Positions 35,974-44,122 of a DNA stretch of 64,000 nt are shown here, in pieces (the stretch's first letter is position 1; each line of letters begins with the position of its first letter). Where the stretch lies: contig NZ_BTGQ01000002.1 in the NCBI RefSeq assembly GCF_036985505.1, positions 248,001 through 312,000 of the forward strand, in the 5' to 3' direction. A model generated the notes under the pieces. The model did no database searches, was not told the DNA's origin, and saw only the letters and a program-made list of their open reading frames with translations. The stretch is from Croceitalea sp947503285 (lineage in GTDB: Bacteria; Bacteroidota; Bacteroidia; Flavobacteriales; Flavobacteriaceae). The position numbers were made by a program, and so were the translations under genes.

Positions 35974-36954
35974 CTATTCTTTATATAACACTTTCTTAAC
36001 AGCCTTGATCACATCATCACTATTTGGCAACCACTCTGCCAAAAGTACTGGCGAGTATGGCGCTGGTGTATCCGCGGTATTTATTTTTACTATCGGCGCA
36101 TCTAAATAGTCAAAGGCCTTATCCTGTACATGATAAATAATCTCAGTGGCCACATTACCAAAAGGCCACGCTTCTTCTAAAATCACCAATCGATTGGTCT
36201 TTTTGACGGAATTAATGATGGCATCAATATCCATAGGACGAACGGTACGCAAGTCGATGACCTCACAACTGATATTGTCTTCGGCGAGAACTTCAGCAGC
36301 CTTGTAGGCTTCTTTGATTATTTTACCAAAAGAAACGATCGTTACATCAAAACCTTCCCTTTTGATATCTGCCACCCCAAGTGGAATGGTATATTCCCCC
36401 TCGGGCACCTCCCCTTTATCACCATACATTTGCTCAGATTCCATAAAAATAACGGGATCATCATCTCGAATCGCCGATTTCAACAAGCCTTTTGCATCTG
36501 CAGGATTTGACGGTACCACCACTTTTAATCCAGGACAGTTGGCATACCAGCTCTCAAAGGCCTGCGAGTGTGTTGCCGCCAATTGCCCAGCAGAGGCCGT
36601 AGGGCCCCTAAAAACTATGGGGCAGGCGAATTGACCACCCGACATCTGACGAATCTTGGCCGCATTATTAATGATTTGGTCGATACCGACCAAAGAGAAG
36701 TTGAACGTCATAAATTCAATGATCGGCCGATTGCCCAACATGGCAGAACCCACACCTATACCAGCAAAACCCAGTTCAGAAATTGGGGTGTCAACTACGC
36801 GCTCAGGACCAAACTCGTCCAACATGCCTTTTGAAGCCTTGTAAGCACCATTGTATTCCGCAACCTCTTCCCCCATTAAATAAATGGAATCATCAGTTCT
36901 CATCTCTTCTGACATTGCCTCGCAAATGGCCTCCCTGAATTGTAGTGTCTTCAT
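35974..36954 (-). CDS. pdhB: Pyruvate dehydrogenase E1 component, beta subunit
   Basis: 326 residues, transketolase-like beta subunit: AICEAMSEEMRTDDSIYLMGEE at the start, RVVDTPISELGFAGIGVG, and the C-terminal domain with RLVILEEAWPFGNVATEI. With the alpha subunit, encoded elsewhere, it decarboxylates pyruvate with thiamine diphosphate and passes the acetyl group to E2. The start motif is conserved (MKTLQFREA). The intergenic region to etfB is 171 bp and contains a perfect palindrome that could control either gene. Confidence 0.94.
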   Translation of the reverse strand: MKTLQFREAICEAMSEEMRTDDSIYLMGEEVAEYNGAYKASKGMLDEFGPERVVDTPISELGFAGIGVGSAMLGNRPIIEFMTFNFSLVGIDQIINNAAKIRQMSGGQFACPIVFRGPTASAGQLAATHSQAFESWYANCPGLKVVVPSNPADAKGLLKSAIRDDDPVIFMESEQMYGDKGEVPEGEYTIPLGVADIKREGFDVTIVSFGKIIKEAYKAAEVLAEDNISCEVIDLRTVRPMDIDAIINSVKKTNRLVILEEAWPFGNVATEIIYHVQDKAFDYLDAPIVKINTADTPAPYSPVLLAEWLPNSDDVIKAVKKVLYKE

Positions 36955-37055
36955 ATCAATTGGATGTATATATTGAATTTATCCTAGCAAAAGCGAAAGC
37001 AAAAATAGCAAATATTAAAGGAATCCAAAGTGGATAATTTTCAAAAAAACCAGAA

Positions 37056-37083
37056 AAATTTACTATGCATGCATAGTAAATTT
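37056..37083. promoter_or_regulatory. Perfect 28-bp palindrome between pdhB and etfB (putative operator)
   Basis: Half-site AAATTTACTATGCA followed by its exact complement. It ends 13 bp before the TATCTTTG -7 element of etfB, so it overlaps the expected -33 region. A perfect dyad of this length at a divergent promoter is typical of a dimeric regulator; which one is unknown. Confidence 0.65.
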
Positions 37084-37096
37084 ATGATTTTATAGC

Positions 37097-37104
37097 TATC
37101 TTTG
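37097..37104 (+). promoter_or_regulatory. etfB -7 promoter element
   Basis: TATCTTTG matches TAnnTTTG and lies 21 bp upstream of the etfB ATG at 37126. A TTG codon at 37102 falls inside this element, which is one more reason to prefer the ATG start. Confidence 0.6.
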
Positions 37105-37125
37105 GCGAACAAAATCAAAAGCGAT

Positions 37126-37872
37126 ATGAAGATTCTAGTTTGCATCAGCAATGTGCCCGATACTACTTCAAAAATCAACTTTACCGAAGGTGATACCAAA
37201 TTCGATACGAACGGTGTGCAATTTGTCATTAATCCGAATGATGAATTCGGACTGACACGAGCTATGTGGTTCAAAGAAAAACAAGGTGCTGCCGTACATG
37301 TGGTCACCGTTGGGGGCGTGCAAACCGAACCTACCATAAGAAAAGCATTGGCCATCGGTGCCGATGAGGCCATACGCATCAATGCCGCACCCACCGATGG
37401 ATTTTATGTAGCCAGGCAATTGGCCGAGGTGGTAAAAAACGGTGGTTATGATTTGGTCATAGCGGGTCGTGAATCCATTGATTACAATGGAGGTATGGTA
37501 CCCGGCATTTTGGCCACCTTGTTGGATATGAATTTTGTGAACACCTGTATTTCATTGGAAATTGAGGGAACCGAAGCTAAGGCGGTACGTGAAATCGATG
37601 GCGGAAAAGAAGCGATAAGTACATCACTACCTTTAGTAATCGGTGGCCAAAAGGGTTTGGTCGAAGAGAGCGATCTTCGAATTCCGAATATGCGAGGTAT
37701 CATGATGGCCCGTAAAAAGGCACTTAACGTTGTCGAACCCATTGATGCACCAATGCCAACCGCGGATCAAAAGTTCGAGAAACCAGCGGCCAAAGGTCCT
37801 GTAAAATTGGTCGATGCCGGCAATATCAATGAATTGGTCGATCTATTGCATAACGAAGCCAAGGTCATTTAA
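37126..37872 (+). CDS. etfB: Electron transfer flavoprotein, beta subunit
   Basis: 248 residues from ATG 37126, the family's usual length. MKILVCISNVPDTTSKINF at the N-terminus, the AMP-binding IAGRESIDYNGGMVPG and the recognition loop DLRIPNMRGIMMARKK are all present. With EtfA it carries electrons from acyl-CoA dehydrogenases to the quinone pool. It is followed by etfA after 53 bp. Confidence 0.95.
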   Translation: MKILVCISNVPDTTSKINFTEGDTKFDTNGVQFVINPNDEFGLTRAMWFKEKQGAAVHVVTVGGVQTEPTIRKALAIGADEAIRINAAPTDGFYVARQLAEVVKNGGYDLVIAGRESIDYNGGMVPGILATLLDMNFVNTCISLEIEGTEAKAVREIDGGKEAISTSLPLVIGGQKGLVEESDLRIPNMRGIMMARKKALNVVEPIDAPMPTADQKFEKPAAKGPVKLVDAGNINELVDLLHNEAKVI

Positions 37873-37925
37873 GAAAACCCAAATCGTAGCGCTGTTTTTA
37901 GCACTCAACTTTTAAATAAAATATT

Positions 37926-38894
37926 ATGTCAGTTTTAGTATATACGGAATCAGATAAAGGCAATTTCAAGAAAAATGCCTTTGAAGCGGTCTCATATGCC
38001 TATGAAGTTGCAAAACAAATGGGAACATCGGTCACTGCAATCAGCATTAATGCCAATGATGGCAGTAACTTAGGGAATTACGGTGCCGCGAAGGTACTTC
38101 AAGTCAATCATGATAACCTTGGTGCGTTCAATGCAAAGGCCTACGCTTCTACCATAGCGCAGGCCGCACAAGCAGAAGATGCCAAGGTTGTTATACTGAG
38201 TTCCAGTGCGGACAGTAAGTTTTTAAGTGGCATTTTGGCCGCTAAATTAAATGCGGGGTACGTACCTAATGTGGTTGCCGCACCTGAAAGCACTACTCCC
38301 TTTGTGGTGAAACGCACGGCCTTTAGCAACAAAGGTTTCGCACATACCGAAATCAGTTCTGAAATCAAGATAGTCGGGGTGTCGAACAATGCCTTCGGAA
38401 TCGTGGAAAATAATACCGATGCCGCTGTTGAAGAATTTACACCCACCATCAATGATGCCGATTTCGGAACGAAGTCCATCGAGGTAGATAAGGTCGTAGG
38501 TAAAGCGACCATCGCAGATGCGGATGTGGTCGTCTCTGCTGGCCGAGGTCTTAAAGGACCTGAAAATTGGGGAATGGTAGAAGAGTTGGCAGACGTCTTA
38601 GGTGCTGCCACGGCATGCTCGAAGCCCGTTTCCGATTTAGGTTGGAGACCCCATGGTGAACACGTTGGCCAAACCGGTAAACCCGTTGCCAGTAACCTTT
38701 ATATTGCTATCGGTATCTCTGGGGCCATACAACATTTGGCCGGGGTAAGTGCATCAAAAACCAAAGTAGTCATTAACAACGACCCTGAGGCCCCGTTCTT
38801 TAAGGCCGCCGATTACGGTATCGTTGGTGACGCTTTTGAAGTAGTACCCGAACTCATTCAAAAATTAAAGGAATTTAAAGCCCAGAACGCTTAA
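37926..38894 (+). CDS. etfA: Electron transfer flavoprotein, alpha subunit
   Basis: 322 residues. The C-terminal FAD-binding signature is present: VSAGRGLKGPENWGMVEELA, GWRPHGEHVGQTGKPV and GISGAIQHLAGVSASKTKV (shown in pieces). It forms the ETF heterodimer with the upstream gene product. A terminator follows, so etfBA is a two-gene operon. Confidence 0.96.
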   Translation: MSVLVYTESDKGNFKKNAFEAVSYAYEVAKQMGTSVTAISINANDGSNLGNYGAAKVLQVNHDNLGAFNAKAYASTIAQAAQAEDAKVVILSSSADSKFLSGILAAKLNAGYVPNVVAAPESTTPFVVKRTAFSNKGFAHTEISSEIKIVGVSNNAFGIVENNTDAAVEEFTPTINDADFGTKSIEVDKVVGKATIADADVVVSAGRGLKGPENWGMVEELADVLGAATACSKPVSDLGWRPHGEHVGQTGKPVASNLYIAIGISGAIQHLAGVSASKTKVVINNDPEAPFFKAADYGIVGDAFEVVPELIQKLKEFKAQNA

Positions 38895-38921
38895 ATTTTG
38901 TTAATTTGCCTTCTTAAAAGC

Positions 38922-38967
38922 GGCTGTTCAGATTCAAGTCAATGCGCTTATTTGAACAGCCTTTTTT
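38922..38967 (+). terminator. Terminator after etfA
   Basis: GGCTGTTCA (38922-38930) pairs with TGAACAGCC (38953-38961), 9 bp perfect, followed by TTTTTT. It ends the etfBA transcript before the nuclease gene. Confidence 0.85.
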
Positions 38968-38987
38968 GTTTTTTAGCGAAGAATTCT

Positions 38988-39614
38988 ATGAGTTTAGTGC
39001 GTTTAAAGATAAAGGGGATTTCATACAGTCAGACACAAAATGGGGCCTATGCCCTCATTTTGAATGAAGTGGAAGGGGATCGAAAGCTGCCCATAGTTAT
39101 TGGGGCTTTTGAGGCTCAGTCCATTGCTATAGCCTTGGAAAAGGAAATAAAGCCCCCTAGACCACTTACCCATGATCTGTTCAAAAATTTCTCGGATCGC
39201 TTTGGTATTGTTGTAAAACAGGTTATTATACATAAATTGGTGGATGGCGTCTTTTATTCTAGCGTTATCTGCGAGCGCAAGGGCGTTGAAGAAATTATTG
39301 ATGCCAGAACAAGCGATGCCATTGCATTGGCCTTACGTTTCAATGCACCTATTTTCACCTATAAGACCATTCTTGATAAAGCTGGTATTTTCTTGAAATT
39401 TTCCACCAAGGATAAAGATGAGGAAAGTGATGACAGTATTGTTGTTGATGAGATCTTACAAGAAAGTGAAACCGTTGAAATTGATTCCGGGGCAGGAGAT
39501 GGGTATCGTGAAATGACTTTAGAAGAGCTCCATAAAGAATTGGACAAAGCGGTGGCAAGCGAGGATTATGAGAAAGCGGCCAAACTTCGAGACGAAATAT
39601 CCAAACGTAAGTAA
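38988..39614 (+). CDS. Bifunctional nuclease family protein (DUF151) with UvrB/C motif
   Basis: 208 residues from ATG 38988; the in-frame extension upstream runs through the etfA terminator and is rejected. Residues 1-130 are the DUF151 (BFN) domain with LPIVIGAFEAQSIAIALE and ARTSDAIALALRFNAPIF. The last 35 residues (LHKELDKAVASEDYEKAAKL) are a UVR motif. Plant homologues show DNase and RNase activity; the bacterial role is unclear. It is followed 9 bp later by the nucleoside transporter gene. Confidence 0.9.
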   Translation: MSLVRLKIKGISYSQTQNGAYALILNEVEGDRKLPIVIGAFEAQSIAIALEKEIKPPRPLTHDLFKNFSDRFGIVVKQVIIHKLVDGVFYSSVICERKGVEEIIDARTSDAIALALRFNAPIFTYKTILDKAGIFLKFSTKDKDEESDDSIVVDEILQESETVEIDSGAGDGYREMTLEELHKELDKAVASEDYEKAAKLRDEISKRK

Positions 39615-39623
39615 CCCTTTTTT

Positions 39624-41075
39624 ATGAAGCCTCCCAGAATTTGGATTCTTGTCTTGTTAGCCTTTGTAACCCTCCAAATTTCTGCACAGCAACCTACGAT
39701 AGCAGCTACAATTGAAACCGTTATACAGGTCGCGGAAGCACTTGAAAGTACCGATGCGTTGGTAGCGAATCAAGGCTTTACGCTAAATACTTTATGGCGT
39801 GGTGCCTTGGGCATGGCAGTATTGCTACTGATCGCGTTTTTGTTTAGTTCAAATAGAAAAGCAATCAACTGGAAAACCGTAGGGATTGGTCTTGGCATTC
39901 AGATCATCATCGCCATTGGTGTTTTAAAAGTACCCTTCGTTCAAACCATTTTTGAAGCTGTCGGTCAAATTTTTGTGAATATTCTTGATTTCACTAGGGC
40001 CGGTAGTCAATTTCTGTTTGAAGGCCTCGTGGTCGACATAAATACTTTCGGTTATATTTTTGCCTTTCAAGTACTGCCTACCATCATATTTTTCTCGGCA
40101 TTGACCTCCGTATTGTTTTATTTAGGTATTATTCAAAAAGTAGTCAGATGGTTGGCCTGGTTATTGACCAAATCTTTGGGCATTTCAGGTGCGGAAAGCC
40201 TATCTATTGCCGGCAATATCTTTTTAGGGCAGACCGAAGCTCCCTTGCTTATCAAGGCCTACCTTGAAAAAATGAACAGATCAGAGATTCTCTTGGTCAT
40301 GATTGGCGGAATGGCCACCGTGGCAGGAGCAGTCTTAGCGGCATATATCGGTTTTTTAGGCGGCGAAGACCCCGTGCTTCGATTGGTATTCGCAAAACAT
40401 TTGTTGGCAGCATCAGTAATGGCCGCACCGGGAGCTATTATCATCTCAAAAATATTATATCCGCAGACCGAAGTTATCAATACCGACGTCAAAGTATCAC
40501 AAGATCGTATCGGAGCCAATCTTTTGGATGCCATTGCGAATGGAACCACCGAAGGGCTTAAACTGGCCGTTAATGTAGGTGCCATGCTCTTGGTATTTGT
40601 TGCCTTTATCGCCATGATTAATGGGATCTTGGGCGGTATTGGGGATTGGACATCGCTCAATAACTGGATCGCAGCCAATTCGCCATACGACAAATTCTCC
40701 CTAGAGGCCATTTTAGGAACCATTTTCGCCCCTTTGATGTGGCTTATCGGCGTTGCCAATGAAGACGTCATGCTTATGGGGCAACTATTGGGAATCAAAT
40801 TGGCCGCCAGTGAGTTCGTAGGGTATATTCAATTGGCAGAATTAAAAAATATGGCCAGTGCCGCACATTTGACTTATAACAAATCGGTCATCATGGCCAC
40901 CTATATGCTTTGCGGATTTGCAAACTTCGCCTCTATCGGAATTCAAATCGGCGGTATTGGCTCCTTGGCCCCCGGCCAGCGCAAGACCCTATCGGAATTC
41001 GGCATGAAAGCCGTACTAGGCGGTTCATTGGCCTCACTACTTTCTGCGACTATTGCGGGGATGATTTTGGGATAG
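39624..41075 (+). CDS. Concentrative nucleoside transporter (CNT / NupC family)
   Basis: 483 residues. A cleavable-looking N-terminal hydrophobic stretch (MKPPRIWILVLLAFVTLQISA) and a roughly 40-residue periplasmic segment precede the CNT core. Core features include FLGQTEAPLLIKAYLE (NupC-type binding motif) and MLCGFANFASIGIQIGG (CNT signature). It imports nucleosides with H+ or Na+. Together with thyA downstream and the deoxynucleoside kinase elsewhere it suggests deoxynucleotide salvage. The stop codon TAG overlaps the first bases of the inverted-repeat element at 41074. Confidence 0.93.
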   Translation: MKPPRIWILVLLAFVTLQISAQQPTIAATIETVIQVAEALESTDALVANQGFTLNTLWRGALGMAVLLLIAFLFSSNRKAINWKTVGIGLGIQIIIAIGVLKVPFVQTIFEAVGQIFVNILDFTRAGSQFLFEGLVVDINTFGYIFAFQVLPTIIFFSALTSVLFYLGIIQKVVRWLAWLLTKSLGISGAESLSIAGNIFLGQTEAPLLIKAYLEKMNRSEILLVMIGGMATVAGAVLAAYIGFLGGEDPVLRLVFAKHLLAASVMAAPGAIIISKILYPQTEVINTDVKVSQDRIGANLLDAIANGTTEGLKLAVNVGAMLLVFVAFIAMINGILGGIGDWTSLNNWIAANSPYDKFSLEAILGTIFAPLMWLIGVANEDVMLMGQLLGIKLAASEFVGYIQLAELKNMASAAHLTYNKSVIMATYMLCGFANFASIGIQIGGIGSLAPGQRKTLSEFGMKAVLGGSLASLLSATIAGMILG

Positions 41076-41234
41076 GCCCCTCCCCTAAATCCCCTCCCCA
41101 AAGGAGCGGGGACTCGAAATGGTTGATAAATGGTTTATAACCAAAATTGTTTTTCTAAAGTAAATATTTTGATTCCACTTATTTTAGCATAGTTAAAAAA
41201 GTTTCTCCCCTTTGGGGAGACGGAAGAGGGGCCT
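41074..41234. mobile_element. Non-coding inverted-repeat element (MITE-like) filling the transporter-thyA gap
   Basis: Left end AGGCCCCTCCCC with CTCCCCAAAGGAGCGGGGACT (41074-41114) and right end AGTTTCTCCCCTTTGGGGAG to GAGGGGCCT (41199-41234) are inverted copies; outer AGGCCCCTC and inner CTCCCCAAAGG pair. The 84-bp interior is AT-rich without an open frame. It overlaps the transporter stop and ends exactly at the thyA ATG. The core is the same GC-rich palindrome as in metF, metH and thyA. Mobility is inferred. Confidence 0.75.
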
Positions 41235-42089
41235 ATGAAACAATACCACGACTTACTCCAACATGTTTTAGAGCATGGCAATCAAAAAGGGGATCGAACC
41301 GGTACGGGAACCAAAAGTGTTTTTGGGTACCAAATGCGTTTTGATCTTTCAAAAGGTTTCCCGATGGTCACTACCAAAAAGCTACATTTGAAATCCATTG
41401 TTCACGAGCTACTTTGGTTTTTGAAGGGAGATACCAATGTGGGCTACCTTCAAGAAAATGGGGTCCGTATCTGGAATGAATGGGCCGATGAAAATGGGGA
41501 TTTGGGTCCTGTGTACGGCCACCAATGGCGTAATTGGAACAGTGAGGAAATCGACCAAATCAAAGAGGTCATCCATACGCTAAAGACCAACCCCAATAGC
41601 AGAAGAATGTTGGTCTCTGCTTGGAACCCCAGTGTCTTACCCGACACTTCGGTCTCCTTTTCAGAAAATGTTGCCAATGGCAAAGCGGCACTACCTCCCT
41701 GCCATGCCTTTTTTCAGTTTTATGTAAGTCCCCCGACCCCCCAAGGGGGAGTTAACGCGCGACCGCGCTTATCATTACAACTTTATCAAAGAAGCGCCGA
41801 TATTTTTCTGGGTGTACCTTTTAATATTGCCTCGTATGCCTTGTTTACTTTAATGATGGCACAGGTCTGTGGGTATGACCCCGGGGATTTTATCCATACT
41901 TTTGGCGATGCCCATATCTACAACAACCATATGGAACAGGTAGCGCTGCAATTATCACGGGAACCAAGGCCTTTACCCAAGATGGTACTGAACCCTGAAG
42001 TAAAAAGCATCTTCGATTTTACCTTTGACGATTTTACCTTGGTTGACTATAACCCACATCCGCATATCAAAGGGGTTGTAGCGGTATAA
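41235..42089 (+). CDS. thyA: Thymidylate synthase with a short in-frame palindrome-encoded insertion
   Basis: 284 residues against 264 in E. coli. Catalytic Cys about residue 156 in LPPCHAFFQFYV, and the C-terminal YNPHPHIKGVVAV. Residues 165-178 (SPPTPQGGVNARPR) stand where relatives have about four residues (ADGK-like), between FYV and LSLQLYQRSADIFLG. This loop is encoded by a GC-rich palindrome of the family seen in metH. The enzyme methylates dUMP using methylene-THF, and folA is also in the window. The loop is near a surface turn, so activity is probably kept. Confidence 0.95.
   Translation: MKQYHDLLQHVLEHGNQKGDRTGTGTKSVFGYQMRFDLSKGFPMVTTKKLHLKSIVHELLWFLKGDTNVGYLQENGVRIWNEWADENGDLGPVYGHQWRNWNSEEIDQIKEVIHTLKTNPNSRRMLVSAWNPSVLPDTSVSFSENVANGKAALPPCHAFFQFYVSPPTPQGGVNARPRLSLQLYQRSADIFLGVPFNIASYALFTLMMAQVCGYDPGDFIHTFGDAHIYNNHMEQVALQLSREPRPLPKMVLNPEVKSIFDFTFDDFTLVDYNPHPHIKGVVAV
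41727..41768 (+). repeat. Solo GC-rich palindrome translated inside thyA
   Basis: CCCCCGACCCCCCAAGGGGG followed by AGTT closely matches the metH element end (CCCCCAACCCCCAAAGGGGG). A second small GC palindrome (ACGCGCGACCGCGC) follows. Net addition to the gene is about 30 bp, a multiple of three. Confidence 0.8.
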
Positions 42090-42178
42090 AGTAGTCCTTT
42101 TCATCGGTTTTATTTCTATTTTAGGTGTATATAGATGTATTTTACACGTATATAAACAAGTTGCCACCAATTTTGCAA

Positions 42179-42811
42179 ATGAGTACAAATGGAGAAATAG
42201 AGAAGGAATTAAATTTCTGTCCGACTTGCAATTCGGTTGTCGAATCGCAAATAGAATTTCATTATACCAAAGACCAAGTAATGAATGAGGAACTACATGG
42301 TCATTCTACTGAAATTCTACTAAGCAAATGCTTGAACTGTGGAAATCCTTTTTTAAAAGAGCATGATTACCAAATCATTGATGGAAATTCATATTTAACA
42401 AACGAAACACAATTTTTTCCGGACAGAGAAAAACCTTTTGCCAAGAATTGCCCAAAAATTGTAATTAACCCGTACCAAGAAGCAATAAAATGTTATCGGG
42501 CCAATGCATATGATGCATGTGCAATCATGTGCCGAAAGGGAATTGAAGCGATTTGTATTGATAAAGGAGAAAAGAAAGGCAAGCTTGTATCAAGACTTGA
42601 AAACCTGAATTCGAAAGGAATTTTGGAAAATACCCTTTTTGATTGGGCTAATGAATTGAGGTTAATTGGCAATGATGGAGCTCACTCTCACGACCTCTCA
42701 GTGGGACAAGAAGACGCAAAAGACTCTCTGGATTTTTTTGAAGCTTTAATTACTTATCTATATCATTTGGTAAATCAATATCAGGAATTAAAAAAACGTC
42801 GGAATAAATAA
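42179..42811 (+). CDS. DUF4145 domain protein with zinc-ribbon-like CxxC pairs
   Basis: 210 residues from ATG 42179. Two cysteine pairs (FCPTCNS near the N-terminus and KCLNCGNP about residue 50) look like a zinc ribbon. The C-terminal helical part includes YDACAIMCRKGIEAIC and LRLIGNDGAHSHDL, the DUF4145 hallmark (HEPN-like). DUF4145 proteins are often linked to restriction or other defence systems, but no partner is seen. More AT-rich than the neighbouring thyA. It is the gene of the first cassette-like unit. Confidence 0.8.
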   Translation: MSTNGEIEKELNFCPTCNSVVESQIEFHYTKDQVMNEELHGHSTEILLSKCLNCGNPFLKEHDYQIIDGNSYLTNETQFFPDREKPFAKNCPKIVINPYQEAIKCYRANAYDACAIMCRKGIEAICIDKGEKKGKLVSRLENLNSKGILENTLFDWANELRLIGNDGAHSHDLSVGQEDAKDSLDFFEALITYLYHLVNQYQELKKRRNK

Positions 42812-42818
42812 AAACTGA

Positions 42819-43017
42819 TGGCAACAATACCTATAGCAAATAGGGCAAAAGTGTTTAATTTAAAGGCTAGCGCTCATTTACAAAGTCCGCCAAATCTTTT
42901 GGATTTGGCAATTAAAAAAGAAAAGATAATTACAAAACAAAAAGCTCTGGCTCGCAGACCAGACGGAAACGAAAAGTTTCCTTGCCTGCCCTACTTGCCA
43001 TAGCCGGACCGTTATGT
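42819..43017 (+). repeat. attC-like structured repeat 1 (199 bp)
   Basis: TGGCAAC at the left end and GTTATGT at the right end take the R'' and R' positions. Inside them a 17-nt arm CCTATAGCAAATAGGGC (42830-42846) pairs with GCCCTACTTGCCATAGC (42988-43004) with three mismatches. Further hairpins GCCAAATC/GGATTTGG and GGAAAC/GTTTCC fill the centre. An open frame across it is ignored as an artefact of the repeat. Confidence 0.65.
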
Positions 43018-43026
43018 GCAATTTGC

Positions 43027-43848
43027 ATGGAAAAAGAACCTTCAAAATTATATCACTATTGCTCAATTGATAGTTTCTTCAATATAATCAAGTCCAAGTC
43101 AATTTGGCTATCCAATAGTGGTCAAATGAACGATTCAAGAGAAAATACATGGGTCGAACAACATTTTGACATAATCCATGATTTTTTTAAAGATCCGAAG
43201 TACAAAAAATTAGTAGATAATTCCTTGGAAATTTATGAATTAAATAGAAATCCTTGTTTTATTTTCTGCTTGTCCGCAAGTAAGGACCTCCTAAGCCAAT
43301 GGCGAGCATATTCGCATGATGGATCAGGAGTATCTATTGGTTTTAGAACTAAGAATTTAACGTTGAAAACGCATCCCAATGACAATGCAATTTTTCCAAT
43401 TGATAAGATAAATTATGGTATCTCTGCACAAAGAAATATCATATCAGAATTATGCAATAAAATGCGTGATAAATTTGATTCAGAGCAGAATGAAATCAAA
43501 AAATTCAATTTAAGGCTCGCTTTTGGTCTCTCTTTAGTGAATTGGGCATTAATTTTCAAAAATCCGAATTTCAAAGAGGAAAAAGAATGGAGAATTGTAC
43601 TTCATGGACCTCACAATTCACATAAAGACAACTCTAAAAGTCTTTCAGGCATGGAGTTTAGAATAAACTCGAACAAAATCATAAGTTATTATAGTTATTG
43701 TTTTGGAAATAAATTTAATAGTGACTTAATAAGCGAAATTGTATTGGGACCTAAATGCAAAATGTCGATTAAAGAGACTGAGCAATTTTTAAGTTATCAT
43801 AATCTTGGAAAAACCAAAATTGTAATTTCAAAATCAACCTATAGATAA
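43027..43848 (+). CDS. DUF2971 domain protein
   Basis: 273 residues from ATG 43027; an upstream in-frame extension would lie in the repeat. Family hallmarks are LYHYCSIDSFFNIIKSKSIW with SNSGQMNDSRE near the N-terminus and LLSQWRAYSHDGSGVSIGF in the middle, plus EEKEWRIV towards the C-terminus. Function unknown; DUF2971 genes are frequent in variable islands. AT-rich relative to flanking housekeeping genes. It is the gene of the second cassette-like unit. Confidence 0.85.
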   Translation: MEKEPSKLYHYCSIDSFFNIIKSKSIWLSNSGQMNDSRENTWVEQHFDIIHDFFKDPKYKKLVDNSLEIYELNRNPCFIFCLSASKDLLSQWRAYSHDGSGVSIGFRTKNLTLKTHPNDNAIFPIDKINYGISAQRNIISELCNKMRDKFDSEQNEIKKFNLRLAFGLSLVNWALIFKNPNFKEEKEWRIVLHGPHNSHKDNSKSLSGMEFRINSNKIISYYSYCFGNKFNSDLISEIVLGPKCKMSIKETEQFLSYHNLGKTKIVISKSTYR

Positions 43849-43857
43849 TGAAACAGC

Positions 43858-44063
43858 ACATAACAAAGAACTGAGTTAGAAAACAGGTTCTTTTAGTTCA
43901 ATTTCAACTCATAATTTTCATCATAGGGCAGACCTGATTTTGCAATGGCAAATGCCTGTTCTTGCCTACTTTGGAAATTGCAGCGAAATTTTCAATTTGG
44001 TATGTACTTGCAAAAGTCTATGCCAACCCACGCAACTACCCATACTAGCCGAGATTGTTCTAG
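43858..44063 (+). repeat. attC-like structured repeat 2 (about 206 bp)
   Basis: Starts with ACATAAC, complementary to the start of the DUF2971 unit. CTGAGTTAG (43871-43879) can pair with CTAGCCGAG (44045-44053) at seven of nine positions, followed by GTTCTAG as a possible R' box. It shares GCAGACC and CTTGCC..CTACTT segments with repeat 1. The right boundary is uncertain. Confidence 0.4.
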
Positions 44064-44122
44064 CTACTTGCAACATTGATCATTTATTCCCGTCCTTCTT
44101 TTCGAATATAAAATCTTATAAA

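Larger units (their letters stand above)
42160..44063 (+). mobile_element. Pair of integron-cassette-like units with attC-like sites
   Basis: Unit 1 begins with GTTGCCA (42160) and its gene is followed by the exact complement TGGCAAC (42819). Unit 2 begins with GTTATGTGC (43011) and is followed by GCACATAAC (43856). This end-matching is the rule for integron cassettes, where the first bases of a cassette complement the start of its own attC. Each gene is followed by a structured inverted-repeat region of about 200 bp. No integrase gene is in the window, so it would be a CALIN-like cluster. The complementary ends are observed; integron-type mobility is inferred. Confidence 0.5.

Noticed and set aside
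42818..43003. 61-codon open frame after the DUF4145 gene
   Set aside because: It lies entirely inside the attC-like inverted repeat and its sequence follows the hairpins; no protein family is suggested.
43940..44122. 61-residue N-terminal extension of the serine hydrolase
   Set aside because: The internal ATG at 44123 is followed at once by a signal peptide; the extension overlaps the second attC-like repeat.
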